From the NCBI GenBank assembly GCA_030584085.1, contig CP129490.1, positions 715,511 to 779,510 of the forward strand: a stretch of DNA of 64,000 nucleotides. Direction: 5' to 3'. This document shows, piece by piece, positions 25,291 through 35,882 of the stretch. The DNA is from Melioribacteraceae bacterium (GTDB lineage: Bacteria > Bacteroidota > Ignavibacteria > Ignavibacteriales > Melioribacteraceae). Position 1 is the first letter of the stretch. Every line of letters begins with the position of its first letter. A program made the translations under genes and the position numbers. The notes beneath the pieces were generated by a model, which searched no databases, was not told the origin of the DNA, and saw nothing but the letters and a program-made list of their open reading frames with translations.

Positions 25291-28200
25291 TTAATCTGCT
25301 TGATCATAATTTAATATTGAACTTAACCATTTTTCAACTTCTTTGGTACTCATCCCTTTTCGTTTTGCGTAATCCCTAACTTGATCTTCGGCTAATTTCC
25401 CAACATTAAAGTATTTGGATTCGGGATGAGCAAAGTATAAACCGCAAACTGATGCGGCCGGATACATAGCTAAACTTTCTGTTAGATTTATTCCTGCAGA
25501 TTTATTCACATTTAATAACTTGAACAAAGTAATTTTTTCTGTGTGATCCGGTTGTGCCGGGTAACCCGGAGCGGGACGAATACCGTTGTATTTTTCTGCT
25601 ATTAATTCCTCGTTAGAGAATTTTTCACCGGAAGAATAGCCCCAAAATTCTTTTCTAACTTTTTTGTGAAGTAATTCTGCGAAAGCTTCCGCAAGTCTAT
25701 CGGCTATAGCTTTTACTAAGATACTATTGTAGTCATCGTGATTTGATTCATAACTTTTTACAAGCTCATCTGCTCCAATTCCGGTTGTAACTGCAAACGC
25801 TCCGATGTAGTCTGTAAGTCCCGATTCTTTTGGTGCGATAAAATCAGATAGTGCAATATTAGGAATATCGGATGATTTGATTGATTGTTGCCTTAATGAA
25901 TGAAACGATGCAAGCAATCCTTTTCTTGAGTCATCAACATAAACCTCGATATCATCTTCAACAGAATTTGCCGGAAAGATTCCATAAACTGCATTTGCTT
26001 TCAATAACTTTTGCTCTATGATTTTATCAAGTAATGTGTTTGCATCATCAAAGAGTTTTTTTGCTTCGATTCCGTAATTTTTATTATCGAATATTGCAGG
26101 GTACCTTCCTTTTAATTCCCATGTTAGGAAGAAAGGTGTCCAATCAATATAATTTCTAATCTCTGAAAGTGAGTAGTCATGTAAAACTTCAACCCCAAGT
26201 TTATTTGGTTTTGAAATCGATTCAAAAGTATAAATTGGTTTATTCTTACGCGCTTCTTCGATTGATATTAATTTTTTCTCACTTTGTTTGCGTTTATGGT
26301 TTTCCCTCAATTCAACATATTCATTGCGAATAGTTGTTATAAATTCATCGGTAACTTTATCGTTTAGTAAATTACCAACTACACTAACGCTTCTAGATGC
26401 ATCAAGAACGTGAATTGTTGGTCCGCTATAATTTGGTTCAACTTTTACAGCAGTGTGTATTCTGGAAGTTGTTGCTCCTCCAATTAGTAAGGGAAATTTC
26501 AGATTTAATCTTTCCATTTCTTTAGCCACGTGAACCATTTCATCGAGTGATGGAGTAATCAAGCCGCTTAAACCAATTATATCAACATTTTTTTCAACTG
26601 CTGTTGAAAGAATTTTATCCGATGGAACCATTACTCCGAGATCAATCACATCATAATTATTGCATCCGAGTACGACTCCAACAATGTTCTTGCCGATATC
26701 GTGCACATCGCCCTTTACTGTGGCAAGAAGAACAGTTCCGTTTTTTTTGATATTACCGGATTTCTTTTTCTCTGCCTCAATAAACGGGATTAAGTAAGCA
26801 ACAGATTTTTTCATTACTCGGGCACTTTTTACAACTTGCGGTAAGAACATTTTTCCCGAACCAAAAAGATCACCGACTATATTCATTCCGTCCATCAATG
26901 GCCCTTCAATCACTTGAAGTGCAGATGGATATCTTTTACGTGCTTCTTCGGTATCTTCTTCTATGAAATCGGTAATGCCTTTAACAAGTGAATGTTTTAG
27001 TCTTTCTTCAACTTCAGCGTTGCGCCATTCTGCAGTTTGAATTTCCGATTTGTCTTTTTGCTTAACATTTTCCGCAAATTCGGTTAATCGTTCTGTTGCA
27101 TCTATTCGTCTGTTTAGAATAACATCTTCAACTCTTTCTAATAATTCTTTTGGAATTTCTTCATATACTTCAAGTTGTCCTGCGTTGACAATTCCCATAT
27201 CCATGCCGGCTTCAATGGCATGATATAAAAACGCAGAGTGAATTGCCTCGCGCACTAAATCATTTCCTCTAAAAGAAAAAGATACGTTGCTGACACCGCC
27301 GGAAACTTTGGCGAGAGGAAGATTTTTCTTAATCCATTTTGTCGCTTCTATATAATTTGTTGCATATCCATTGTGTTCTTCAATTCCGGTTGCGATTGCA
27401 AATATGTTAGGATCAAAAATAATATCCTGTGGAGGGAAACCGACTTGCTCAGTTAAAATTTTATAAGCTCGTTCACAAATCTTGATTTTACGTTCATAAG
27501 TATCTGCTTGTCCGTCTTCATCAAATGCCATAACTATTACTGCCGCACCATAACGCATAACTTTTTTTGCGTGATTTATAAATTCTTCTTCACCTTCTTT
27601 TAAGCTGATTGAATTTACTATTCCTTTACCTTGTAAGCATTTTAATCCGGCTTCAATAACAGACCACTTTGAAGAATCCAGCATTATAGGAAGTTTTGCA
27701 ATTTCCGGCTCGGATGAAAGTAAATTCAAAAATTTAATCATAGCTTTTTCTGAATTGATCATTCCTTCATCCATATTTATATCTAAAACCTGCGCACCAC
27801 CTTCAACTTGCTGACGCGCAACGGATAATGCTTCTTCATAATTATCTTCTTTTATTAATCGCGCAAACTTTTTTGAACCGGTTACATTTGTTCTTTCGCC
27901 AATGTTAATAAAGTTTGAATCGGGTCTTAAGACTAATGGTTCCAATCCGCTTAATCTCAAATAGGGTTCAACTTTTGGAATTTTACGGGGTTTGTGATGA
28001 GACGCCAATTGAGAGAATACTTTTATATGATCAGGTGTTGTTCCGCAACATCCACCGACAATATTATAGAAACCGGCTTCAGCAAATTCATCTAACACTT
28101 TTTTCATTGCTTCAGGTGATTCATCGTACTCACCAAATTCATTAGGTAAACCGGCGTTTGGATAAATTGAAATATAACAATCGGCGATTTTGGATAACTC

Positions 28201-28974
28201 TTGTATAAACGGCCGCATTTGTTTTGGACCGAGGGAACAATTGAGTCCAACACTTAACAAATTTTTTACATGCGAAATAGAAATCCAAAAGGCTTCGGTT
28301 GTTTGTCCCGATAAAGTTCTTCCGCTTTGGTCAACAATTGTACCTGAAATCATAATGGGTACTTCTTGATTTCTTTCTTCCAACAAATCTTGAATTGCAA
28401 CAAGTGCGGCTTTAGCATTTAACGTATCGAATATTGTTTCGACTAACAATATATCCGCACCACCATCAAGCAGACCTTTAACAGCTTCTTTGTATGATTC
28501 ATAAACTTCATCAAAAGTAACTGCCCGGAATCCGGGATCATTAACATCCGGAGAAAGAGATAGAGCTTTATTCATCGGTCCGATTGCCCCGGCAACAAAT
28601 CGAGGTTTACTCGGATCATTCTTCATAACTTCATCAACAGCAGATTTAGCAATTTCAGCTGCGGTTTTGTTTATTTCATAAGCTAAATTTTCGGTTTTAT
28701 AATCTGCTTGGGAAATTGAAGTACCGTTAAAAGTATTAGTCTCAATTATATCCGAACCTGCTTCAAGATATTGTTTATGAATTTCTTTAATTACCTGTGG
28801 TTGAGTTAATGAAAGGATATCGTTATTACCCTTTAAATCGTCTGAATGATTTTTAAATCTTTCGCCACGATAATCGGCGTCAGTAAGTTTATATCTCTGA
28901 ATCATAGTTCCCATAGCACCATCAATGACCATGATTCTTTTTTGAAGGATTTCTTTTAATTGTTCCAATAACAT
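25291..28974 (-). CDS. metH: Cobalamin-dependent methionine synthase
   Basis: 1227 residues, full-length MetH. Four modules in order: homocysteine-binding domain (~1-320) with zinc cysteines in VGLNCSLGP and [10 protein letters not shown]; pterin-binding domain (~350-620) with [14 protein letters not shown]; cap and B12 domain (~650-880) with the cobalt ligand His758 in DVHDIGKN; activation domain (~910-1227) with [15 protein letters not shown]. It methylates homocysteine from methyltetrahydrofolate. No riboswitch is visible in the 86 bp shared with the divergent hldD gene. First gene of a seven-gene minus-strand run. Confidence 0.93.
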   Translation of the reverse strand: MLLEQLKEILQKRIMVIDGAMGTMIQRYKLTDADYRGERFKNHSDDLKGNNDILSLTQPQVIKEIHKQYLEAGSDIIETNTFNGTSISQADYKTENLAYEINKTAAEIAKSAVDEVMKNDPSKPRFVAGAIGPMNKALSLSPDVNDPGFRAVTFDEVYESYKEAVKGLLDGGADILLVETIFDTLNAKAALVAIQDLLEERNQEVPIMISGTIVDQSGRTLSGQTTEAFWISISHVKNLLSVGLNCSLGPKQMRPFIQELSKIADCYISIYPNAGLPNEFGEYDESPEAMKKVLDEFAEAGFYNIVGGCCGTTPDHIKVFSQLASHHKPRKIPKVEPYLRLSGLEPLVLRPDSNFINIGERTNVTGSKKFARLIKEDNYEEALSVARQQVEGGAQVLDINMDEGMINSEKAMIKFLNLLSSEPEIAKLPIMLDSSKWSVIEAGLKCLQGKGIVNSISLKEGEEEFINHAKKVMRYGAAVIVMAFDEDGQADTYERKIKICERAYKILTEQVGFPPQDIIFDPNIFAIATGIEEHNGYATNYIEATKWIKKNLPLAKVSGGVSNVSFSFRGNDLVREAIHSAFLYHAIEAGMDMGIVNAGQLEVYEEIPKELLERVEDVILNRRIDATERLTEFAENVKQKDKSEIQTAEWRNAEVEERLKHSLVKGITDFIEEDTEEARKRYPSALQVIEGPLMDGMNIVGDLFGSGKMFLPQVVKSARVMKKSVAYLIPFIEAEKKKSGNIKKNGTVLLATVKGDVHDIGKNIVGVVLGCNNYDVIDLGVMVPSDKILSTAVEKNVDIIGLSGLITPSLDEMVHVAKEMERLNLKFPLLIGGATTSRIHTAVKVEPNYSGPTIHVLDASRSVSVVGNLLNDKVTDEFITTIRNEYVELRENHKRKQSEKKLISIEEARKNKPIYTFESISKPNKLGVEVLHDYSLSEIRNYIDWTPFFLTWELKGRYPAIFDNKNYGIEAKKLFDDANTLLDKIIEQKLLKANAVYGIFPANSVEDDIEVYVDDSRKGLLASFHSLRQQSIKSSDIPNIALSDFIAPKESGLTDYIGAFAVTTGIGADELVKSYESNHDDYNSILVKAIADRLAEAFAELLHKKVRKEFWGYSSGEKFSNEELIAEKYNGIRPAPGYPAQPDHTEKITLFKLLNVNKSAGINLTESLAMYPAASVCGLYFAHPESKYFNVGKLAEDQVRDYAKRKGMSTKEVEKWLSSILNYDQAD

Positions 28975-29060
28975 AGTGTCTGTATAACCTTTCTTTGAAG
29001 ATGAAGCCCAATATAGTTAAATTAGTTTTTAATATAAATTGATAAGGAGTATATAAAACT

Positions 29061-30035
29061 ATGATAATAGTAACAGGTGGTGCAGGTTTTATAGGAAGCG
29101 TAACTGTTTGGAAGCTTAATCAAATTGGCAGAAGTGATATTGTTATTGTTGATGAGTTGAGAGACGGTGAAAAGTGGAAAAACCTAAATGGACTTTCGTT
29201 TGCGGATATCTATCATAAATCTGATTTTCTTGATATGGTTTTAGACAATGAAGTTCCTTTCAAACCGGAAGCAATAATTCATCTCGGCGCTTGTTCATCA
29301 ACAACCGAAAAAGATGCTGATTATCTTTTGCATAATAATTTTGTATATACTGTCGAACTTGCGAAGTATGCTCTTGAAAGAGATATAAGATTTATTTCTG
29401 CCTCATCCGCGGCGACTTATGGAAGCGGTGAATTTGGTTATAACGATAATGAGAACGAAGTTGAAAAGCTAAGACCGCTGAATATGTATGGCTATTCAAA
29501 ACAAATGTTTGATCTTTGGGCTAAACAGAATAAAGTTTTAGATAGAATTGTAGGACTTAAATATTTCAATGTATATGGACCAAATGAATTTCACAAAGGT
29601 GATATGAGAAGCGTTGTTCACAAATCATTTGAACAAATTAGAGATACGGGTAAAGTAAAGTTATTTAAGTCAACAGATGCAAAATATGAAGACGGCGGAC
29701 AGATGCGTGATTTTATTTATGTAAAGGATGCTGTTGATATGACATTATTCTTCCTCGAAAATATTGATGCAAACGGAATTTATAATATTGGTACCGGTCA
29801 TGCAAGGACTTGGAATGATTTAGTGACCTCAGTATTTAATTCAATCGGTAAACAGGTTAACATTGAGTACATTGACATGCCGCAGCATTTACTTGGCAAG
29901 TATCAAAATTTTACCGAAGCTAAAATTGAAAAAATCAAAAGTGCTGGTTACAAAAAGGAAATTACCTCGCTTGAAAAAGGTGTTGAGGATTATGTTAAGA
30001 ATTATCTTTTGAAAAATGAGTATTTAGCTTGGTAA
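29061..30035 (+). CDS. hldD: ADP-L-glycero-D-manno-heptose 6-epimerase
   Basis: 324 residues. Extended SDR fold with GGAGFIGS at the N-terminus, a conserved Ser in SASSAATYGSGEF, and YGYSKQM (YxxxK). HldD-specific features include ADIYHKSDFLDMVL, LKYFNVYGPNEFHKGDMRSV and DGGQMRDFIYVKD. It completes ADP-heptose synthesis for the LPS inner core, which implies a Gram-negative envelope with heptose. GGAG at 29045 gives a good ribosome site. Divergent from metH with 86 bp between. Monocistronic. Confidence 0.9.
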   Translation: MIIVTGGAGFIGSVTVWKLNQIGRSDIVIVDELRDGEKWKNLNGLSFADIYHKSDFLDMVLDNEVPFKPEAIIHLGACSSTTEKDADYLLHNNFVYTVELAKYALERDIRFISASSAATYGSGEFGYNDNENEVEKLRPLNMYGYSKQMFDLWAKQNKVLDRIVGLKYFNVYGPNEFHKGDMRSVVHKSFEQIRDTGKVKLFKSTDAKYEDGGQMRDFIYVKDAVDMTLFFLENIDANGIYNIGTGHARTWNDLVTSVFNSIGKQVNIEYIDMPQHLLGKYQNFTEAKIEKIKSAGYKKEITSLEKGVEDYVKNYLLKNEYLAW

Positions 30036-30050
30036 ATCCTTTAGCCGCAT

Positions 30051-30080
30051 GTTATTCCCGCATGCTTCAAGCGGGAATCT
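30051..30080. repeat. Family B hairpin (GTTATTCCCGC type)
   Basis: A 30-bp copy of the GTCATTCCCGC...GCGGGAATCT family, between hldD and the NUDIX gene. One base differs from the copy at 50604 in the first five. Confidence 0.8.
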
Positions 30081-30142
30081 ATAAAACAAATGGATGATCA
30101 ACTTTATGGGTTTAACCAGCATTCTTTGGAGAAGAATTTAAT

Positions 30143-30601
30143 ATGAAACTCGCAACACTTTGTTATGTTCAAAAAGACAACAAAACATTAATGCTTTACC
30201 GTAATAAAAAAGAAAACGATTACCACGAAGGGAAATGGAATGGACTCGGCGGTAAGTTTGAATTGGGCGAATCACCTGAAGATTGTGCTATTAGAGAAAT
30301 TAATGAAGAAGCGGGATTAACGGTAAAGAATCTTATCATGAAGGGATTTATAACTTTCCCACTATTTGATGGAAAAGATGATTGGCATGTATTCCTTTTT
30401 GTAATTGATAAATTTGAAGGCGAATTAATTGATTCACCAGAAGGCGAGCTTGATTGGATCGATAACGATAAATTATCGGAAATAAATTTATGGGAAGGGG
30501 ATAAGATTTTTATCCCTTGGCTTTTTGAAGATAAGTTTTTCAGCGCAAAGTTTAATTATGAGGAAGGCAAGTTCAAAGATTACGAAGTTAATTTTTATTA
30601 A
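30143..30601 (+). CDS. NUDIX hydrolase, 8-oxo-dGTP diphosphatase-like (MutT/YtkD type)
   Basis: 152 residues. Complete Nudix box GGKFELGESPEDCAIREINE ending EEAGL (~34-57). The N-terminus (KLATLCYVQKDNKTLMLYRN) and the WNGLGGKFE context match the 8-oxo-dGTP diphosphatase subgroup, which cleans oxidised nucleotides. Substrate not certain from sequence alone. Start ATG at 30143 follows GGAG at 30129. Stands alone, with a repeat on each side. Confidence 0.85.
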   Translation: MKLATLCYVQKDNKTLMLYRNKKENDYHEGKWNGLGGKFELGESPEDCAIREINEEAGLTVKNLIMKGFITFPLFDGKDDWHVFLFVIDKFEGELIDSPEGELDWIDNDKLSEINLWEGDKIFIPWLFEDKFFSAKFNYEEGKFKDYEVNFY

Positions 30602-30606
30602 AAAAG

Positions 30607-30676
30607 AACACAGATTTGTTATAATCTGCGAAGATTTTAATAATCATAAAGATTTGCGTTCAATTGAATCTGTGTT
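30607..30676. repeat. Inverted repeat, ACACAGATT type
   Basis: AACACAGATT and AATCTGTGTT are 10-bp ends of a 70-bp AT-rich unit containing two AAGATTT segments, between convergent NUDIX and hydrolase genes. MITE-like; also long enough to fold as a hairpin. Confidence 0.7.
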
Positions 30677-30680
30677 GTGA

Positions 30681-31484
30681 CTATTCAATTCTTCTTTTCA
30701 AAAATCCGCAAATCATATCATTAACATAAGATGGATTTTCGATCGGGGATAAATGCCCAGCTCTTGGAACAATTGCATACTCTGAATCTTTAATCTTATC
30801 AGCCATTTCACGCATTACAGGTGGTGGAGTCAGCTTATCAAACGAACCGCCCATCACAAGTGTTGGTATTTCAATCTTCTTTAAAAATTTGGTTGTACTT
30901 GTTCTTGATAACATTGCAAGCAACGATCCTTTAACACCAACCGGATTATTATTTTTGCAAATGTTAGTAATATACTCGACAGTTGATTTCATATTTTCGA
31001 GAGATTCATCGGCAAATAAATTTGGAATCAAGTCATCAACAAATTTATCCAATCCATCGGTATTGATTTTATTAATTCCCTCTGATCTTTTAACCTTCCC
31101 GGCATCATCATCAGCATCCGATTTTGTATCCAGCAGAATCAATCCGTTGAACCTTGATTGATCTCTTTCAACTGCACGTAAAGCAATATATCCACCCATT
31201 GACAGTCCGCATAAAATAGGTTTCCCTAATTTGCCTAAATCTAGCTCGTGCATAAGCCAAAACAAATCATCAACAAAAAACTCCATTGTGTATTGACCAT
31301 CGCCGACATAACTTTTCCCTAATCCTCTTATATCATAAGCAATAATATTATAATCTTTTTGAAGTGCGCGGATTTGACTATTCCACATTGTATAATCAAA
31401 TGGGAATCCATGAATTAATATAACAGTTTGTTTTTCGCTGTTGCCCAGGTCGTGAACAGATAAACCGTTTATCGTAATATGCAT
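30681..31484 (-). CDS. Alpha/beta-fold hydrolase
   Basis: 267 residues from the ATG at 31484, which has GGAG 5 nt before it and starts MHITINGLSVHDLGNSEKQT; a longer frame from 31511 adds an unlikely MFTQILGVV. Catalytic triad: nucleophile elbow GLSMGGY, oxyanion loop HGFPFDY, Asp in GGSFDKLTPP and His in AGHLSPIENP. Related to esterases, 3-oxoadipate enol-lactonases and similar. Substrate unknown. Follows rtcB after 99 nt. Confidence 0.82.
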   Translation of the reverse strand: MHITINGLSVHDLGNSEKQTVILIHGFPFDYTMWNSQIRALQKDYNIIAYDIRGLGKSYVGDGQYTMEFFVDDLFWLMHELDLGKLGKPILCGLSMGGYIALRAVERDQSRFNGLILLDTKSDADDDAGKVKRSEGINKINTDGLDKFVDDLIPNLFADESLENMKSTVEYITNICKNNNPVGVKGSLLAMLSRTSTTKFLKKIEIPTLVMGGSFDKLTPPPVMREMADKIKDSEYAIVPRAGHLSPIENPSYVNDMICGFLKRRIE

Positions 31485-31583
31485 AACAACTCCAAGAATT
31501 TGAGTGAACAAGATAACAAAATCTTTATGAATGTTGAACTATATAAGGAATAAAAGGAACATGACACCACAACAGTGGACAAT

Positions 31584-33038
31584 TTATCCTTTAATAACTC
31601 CAACCGGTTTTATCTTTGCAACTTTTTTGCTTATACCTGAGTTATGCATTATATCAACAACATCAAAAACATCTTTATACGCATAAGGCATTTCTTCGGC
31701 AATTGTACCGTAACCTTTTGCTGCAATTGCAATTCCTTGTGAATGCAACTCTTTAATTAAATCCCTTCCTTTCCCTGCTTTTTTCGCTTGTGTTCTACTT
31801 TGAACTCTACCTGCACCGTGACATGAACTTCCGAAAGTTTCTTCCATAGCTTTTTGGGTTCCTGAAAGTATAAATGAATATCGCCCCATATCACCGGGGA
31901 CTAAAACCGGCTGACCAATATCTTTATATTTGCTTGGAATAAATTCATTCCCCGGTGGAAATGCTCTCGTTGCTCCTTTACGATGAACGCAGACATTTTT
32001 TAATTCACCGCCAACACTATGCTTTTCTATTTTCGCGATATTATGGCAAACATCGTAAATAAGTTTGAAGTCCAGTTCACTTTCGGAAATGTTAAAAGTT
32101 CTTAACATACTCTTCTTTGCAAGATGCATTATAATTTGTCTGTTGTTCCATGCGAAGTTTGCCGCACATCTCATAGCATGGAGATAATCTTGTCCTTCTT
32201 GCGATTGAATTGGTGCGCAAGCAAGTTGTCTATCGGGTAAATTAAAATTAAATTTTTTCTCTGCTTTAACAAGAACTTTTAAGTAATCATCACAGATTTG
32301 ATAACCCAATCCACGTGAACCGGTATGAATTAAAATTAAAATCTGTCCTTTGAATATTCCGAAAACTTCTGCAGCTTTTTCATCGTAAATTTCATCAACC
32401 ACATCAATTTCAAGAAAGTGATTACCGGAACCAAGCGTACCGGCTTGATCTTGTCCGCGTTCAATCGCTCGTTCTGAAACTGCATCCGGATCTGCATCCC
32501 TTAGTTTTCCTTTTTCTTCGGTGTATTCGATATCATCCGAATTACCAAAGCCATAGTCAACTGCCCATTGGCTTCCGCTTATTAAAATGTTCTTAATTTC
32601 TTTCGGCGGTAATTTTTTAATTGCACCGCTTGCACCCACACCGGTTGGCACATCTCTAAAAAACTGTTTAACGAGGTCATCAATTTTTGATTTCACTTTG
32701 TTGAATTCAAGTGAAGTTCTTGCTAATCTTACGCCGCAATTTATATCATAACCAACACCGCCGGGCGAAATTACTCCTTCATTGATATCGGTTGCTGCTA
32801 CACCACCGATCGGAAAACCGTAACCCCAATGAATATCCGGCATAGCTAGACTATATTTTTGAATTCCCGGAAGATGTGCAACATTTACAACTTGCTTGAT
32901 TGCTTCGTCATTTTGTAATGATCCTTCAAGCATATTTTTTGAAGTGTAAATTCGTCCGGGTACAAGCATCTTGCCTTGTCTTGGAATTTCCCAAAGATAG
33001 TCGGTGATCTTTTTCAATTCGTATCCGCTTAATAGCAT
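31584..33038 (-). CDS. rtcB: RNA-splicing ligase RtcB
   Basis: 484 residues, the usual size. RtcB joins 2',3'-cyclic phosphate RNA ends to 5'-OH ends, using GTP and Mn2+. Family blocks are clear: ISPGGVGYDINCGVRL (metal-binding Asp and Cys), GSGNHFLEI, HTGSRGLGYQICDDYL, and the guanylylated histidine in the C-terminal CHGAGR region. The archease cofactor gene lies 50 nt upstream in the same direction, matching the known functional pair. No anticodon nuclease or other partner is visible nearby. Confidence 0.92.
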   Translation of the reverse strand: MLLSGYELKKITDYLWEIPRQGKMLVPGRIYTSKNMLEGSLQNDEAIKQVVNVAHLPGIQKYSLAMPDIHWGYGFPIGGVAATDINEGVISPGGVGYDINCGVRLARTSLEFNKVKSKIDDLVKQFFRDVPTGVGASGAIKKLPPKEIKNILISGSQWAVDYGFGNSDDIEYTEEKGKLRDADPDAVSERAIERGQDQAGTLGSGNHFLEIDVVDEIYDEKAAEVFGIFKGQILILIHTGSRGLGYQICDDYLKVLVKAEKKFNFNLPDRQLACAPIQSQEGQDYLHAMRCAANFAWNNRQIIMHLAKKSMLRTFNISESELDFKLIYDVCHNIAKIEKHSVGGELKNVCVHRKGATRAFPPGNEFIPSKYKDIGQPVLVPGDMGRYSFILSGTQKAMEETFGSSCHGAGRVQSRTQAKKAGKGRDLIKELHSQGIAIAAKGYGTIAEEMPYAYKDVFDVVDIMHNSGISKKVAKIKPVGVIKG

Positions 33039-33088
33039 AGTTTCACCTTGATACGTTTCTGATATGATATAATTATAAAAGGAATGGG

Positions 33089-33514
33089 TTAAATGTCAAA
33101 GATAATTCGCGTGGTATATTCGTCTTTTTCTTTTTTGATTTCCAATCGATGATAAGTGATTGCTTTTATTTCTTCTTTAAAATCAATTTTCGATGGTTGA
33201 ACAGTTAAGCCTGCAAGACGAACAGTTAATTTATAATTATTAGTATGATGAAGTTTTATATCCTCAACGGAAGTACAAAACCATTTTTTTGAAAGGAATA
33301 AATAATTTATTTCGCTTAAAAAATTAACCAGCAATTCTTCGAGGGATTCTGCTTCAAAATCTAATTTAATTTTTTCATCATCGTATAAAATCTCGGCATC
33401 AAGCATCGCCTTGTTCCAAGCATCAACCGCGCAAAGAAATAATTCTTCGATTGTTGATGAGGTTAATTCAACGGCAATATCGGCGGTGTGCTCTATGAAT
33501 TTATAGTTATACAT
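33089..33514 (-). CDS. Archease (RtcB activator)
   Basis: 141 residues, typical length. Begins YKFIEHTADIAVELTSST, the archease hallmark with conserved His and Asp for metal; acidic C-terminal residues in YTTRIIFDI complete the site. It speeds RtcB guanylylation and broadens its NTP use. Upstream of rtcB with a 50-nt gap, so it is probably translated first. Confidence 0.88.
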   Translation of the reverse strand: MYNYKFIEHTADIAVELTSSTIEELFLCAVDAWNKAMLDAEILYDDEKIKLDFEAESLEELLVNFLSEINYLFLSKKWFCTSVEDIKLHHTNNYKLTVRLAGLTVQPSKIDFKEEIKAITYHRLEIKKEKDEYTTRIIFDI

Positions 33515-33569
33515 ACTATAATGTGATGAATTCTGGAATCAAAAGAAATAGTAAAAGTGGTTTCTTTAA

Positions 33570-35747
33570 TTAAAAATAATAAAGATAACTTACCTTTAAT
33601 ACTCCGGCTCGGTTAACTGTATGCATTCTATTTGGACGAATTGTCCCCGCTAAATCAAATTCGGGACTTCTATCCTGAACTTCGTTATACGCAAAATGAA
33701 TCCAACTTTTTGGTGAGAAATTGTATGATAAAAGGAAACCAACAATAAATCGTTCAAATTTGTCAGTTGAACGTACAAATACATTATCAAAGTAAATTCT
33801 TATTTTAAGATCATTCACAGGTTTTATATTAAGGTAGGGACGAGTATTAAATGTAATGTCTTCAATGTTTCCATCTGGATTACCTTCGATAAACATGTCA
33901 TATGAAGTTCCAATGGTAAGTTGACTCATTAATTTATAGCTGAATGAAGTCCCCATCCATGAATAGAAAGCAAGCCAATCTCGGCTGAAGTTATAAGTAT
34001 GAGAATATCCTCCCCATAAATTGCCACTCCAATTAGGCGAAATATTAAACCAAGAACTTAAGTTTGCACTATAGGAAGAGTAATCAACATTGTTATCCTT
34101 AGATTTTCCGGCATCTAGATTTATTTCCAATCCCCAATTGTCTCTGAATTGCATATTATAACCTAGGATTGCAAAGTAATCAGTATAGTCGTCAGCTTTT
34201 TCCCAATTAAAACCACCACCGCCATATATCATAATGGATTTTAGATATCCAGTATCCCACCACCATCGTGGACCTGTCAGACCGACAGTTTCCATGGTTC
34301 CTCGCCATGGTACAAATCCAATTTCTTGAACATCAAAATCATTACCAATGTATCTACTTCTAAACATATTAATCCAAGAGTCTGCAAAGTTTGTGAAGCC
34401 AACAGAAAAGGCATAATCACCTTCGTTTCCTTTTATCGATCTTGCAAGTTGATATGAAAGCTGCCAATTGCTTCCTCTAAATGCACCATCGATATCAAGC
34501 ACTCCGTAATTATTGTATTCATTAAATTTTCCGACATATAAAACGCCGATCGAGGAGTTGTCCAAGATTTGTTTTTTCAATCTTACAGATGCGAAGTATG
34601 AAGTAGGTTCAGTAATTTTTTCATTATTTAAAAAATAATCGGTTTGTTCTGTACGGGCAACAAATCCGCCGTATTCCCAATCACCAAATCTTCCGAATGC
34701 ACGTGTACCAAATGATAATGGAACTTCATTTCCGTCGGGCAATTTTTTGCCAATTCGTCGTGAATAAAACAACTCGATTGGTTTATAGAATCCGGAATTT
34801 CTATCTCGACCTGATGCATTAAAAACTTCACTTCCTTCAGTAAAGAATTGTCTTCGTTCACTAAAATAGGATTCATAACGGGAGATATTAAAATCATATG
34901 GATCAGCTTCAATTTGAGCAAAGTCGGGATTTGCGGTAAACTGAAATTTTAATTCAGGCGAGGGGTTATAAGAAATGTCCAGCCCTAAATCTGTATCAGT
35001 ATCGTATTCATCATTTCCGATATAATTAATTTTACTAATGCCAACCGGATAAATTTCCAAATTCAAACCATGTTGAGTTGGAGAAAAATCATCAAGGACT
35101 AAGCTTCCCCATTTGGAAATTCTTTGACCCTCGTTTTCCTCATATGCTATCCAATAAGTATCTTCGTTATTTATTGAACGCCATCTGTCAAAATCGAGAC
35201 CCCATTCTGTTAACTTGTCATTGTATTGAATTGACTTGTACGGAATTTCCATTTCTGCAACCCAGCCCCAATCATAAATTTCGGTATCAGCGAACCAAAT
35301 TCCATCCCAACTGTAATCACGGTTACGAGCATCGTCAAGCAACCTTGTATCTCCTCTAACACCGGAAGCATAAACAATAAATTTGTAAGCAGTTCTTCTG
35401 TCACCGAAAGTATCAATCATAAATGAAACACCATCTCCGGCAAAATCATCGAGTACACCTGTTTCGATTTGAATTTCTTCATGATTATCATAGCATATAA
35501 ATAAACAATACAATGCATCTTCTGTTGTTAAAACTTTTGTAACGGTTCTTTGAGTTGGTTTTTCATTATTATAAGGCGAATATTGAACAAAATCGGTAAC
35601 TGAATCAGCTTGTAACCAGATATCATCAATCTTACCGTCAATTATAATTTGTTGATCAATTTTTTTGAGATGTAAAACTTTGTCTGAATTTGCAACTTGA
35701 GCAGTTAATAAGGTTACGAAAACAATAAAAAGTAAAATAGACCGCAT
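33570..35747 (-). CDS. Outer-membrane protein: CBM9-like domain plus DUF5916 beta-barrel
   Basis: 725 residues with signal peptide MRSILLFIVFVTLLTAQVAN. Residues ~25-210 are a CBM9-like carbohydrate-binding fold (IDGKIDDIWLQADSVTDFVQ to WGLDFDRWRSINNEDTYWIA). Residues ~220-725 are a DUF5916 barrel, with FNISRYESYFSERRQFFTEG as the conserved linker and many alternating aromatic strands that end in a terminal Phe, as outer-membrane barrels do. DUF5916 proteins are widespread in Bacteroidota and Ignavibacteria, and their ligand is not established. Transcribed toward archease; a 55-nt gap makes read-through possible. Confidence 0.82.
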   Translation of the reverse strand: MRSILLFIVFVTLLTAQVANSDKVLHLKKIDQQIIIDGKIDDIWLQADSVTDFVQYSPYNNEKPTQRTVTKVLTTEDALYCLFICYDNHEEIQIETGVLDDFAGDGVSFMIDTFGDRRTAYKFIVYASGVRGDTRLLDDARNRDYSWDGIWFADTEIYDWGWVAEMEIPYKSIQYNDKLTEWGLDFDRWRSINNEDTYWIAYEENEGQRISKWGSLVLDDFSPTQHGLNLEIYPVGISKINYIGNDEYDTDTDLGLDISYNPSPELKFQFTANPDFAQIEADPYDFNISRYESYFSERRQFFTEGSEVFNASGRDRNSGFYKPIELFYSRRIGKKLPDGNEVPLSFGTRAFGRFGDWEYGGFVARTEQTDYFLNNEKITEPTSYFASVRLKKQILDNSSIGVLYVGKFNEYNNYGVLDIDGAFRGSNWQLSYQLARSIKGNEGDYAFSVGFTNFADSWINMFRSRYIGNDFDVQEIGFVPWRGTMETVGLTGPRWWWDTGYLKSIMIYGGGGFNWEKADDYTDYFAILGYNMQFRDNWGLEINLDAGKSKDNNVDYSSYSANLSSWFNISPNWSGNLWGGYSHTYNFSRDWLAFYSWMGTSFSYKLMSQLTIGTSYDMFIEGNPDGNIEDITFNTRPYLNIKPVNDLKIRIYFDNVFVRSTDKFERFIVGFLLSYNFSPKSWIHFAYNEVQDRSPEFDLAGTIRPNRMHTVNRAGVLKVSYLYYF

Positions 35748-35882
35748 TTAATCCCCATCATTTTGAAATCTACATTTTAGACGAAATTCTTTCTATAAGG
35801 TTCACAATTTTAGGAATGATTCTTTATTCTCGACTGATTAAATTAAAAAATACAAATATATCGTTTTTAGAGGAAATTGGTA

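Noticed and set aside
28975-29060. Possible cobalamin or SAM riboswitch ahead of metH
   Set aside because: Only 86 bp lie between metH and the divergent hldD, with no B12-box-like or SAM-box-like conserved core; too short for either class.
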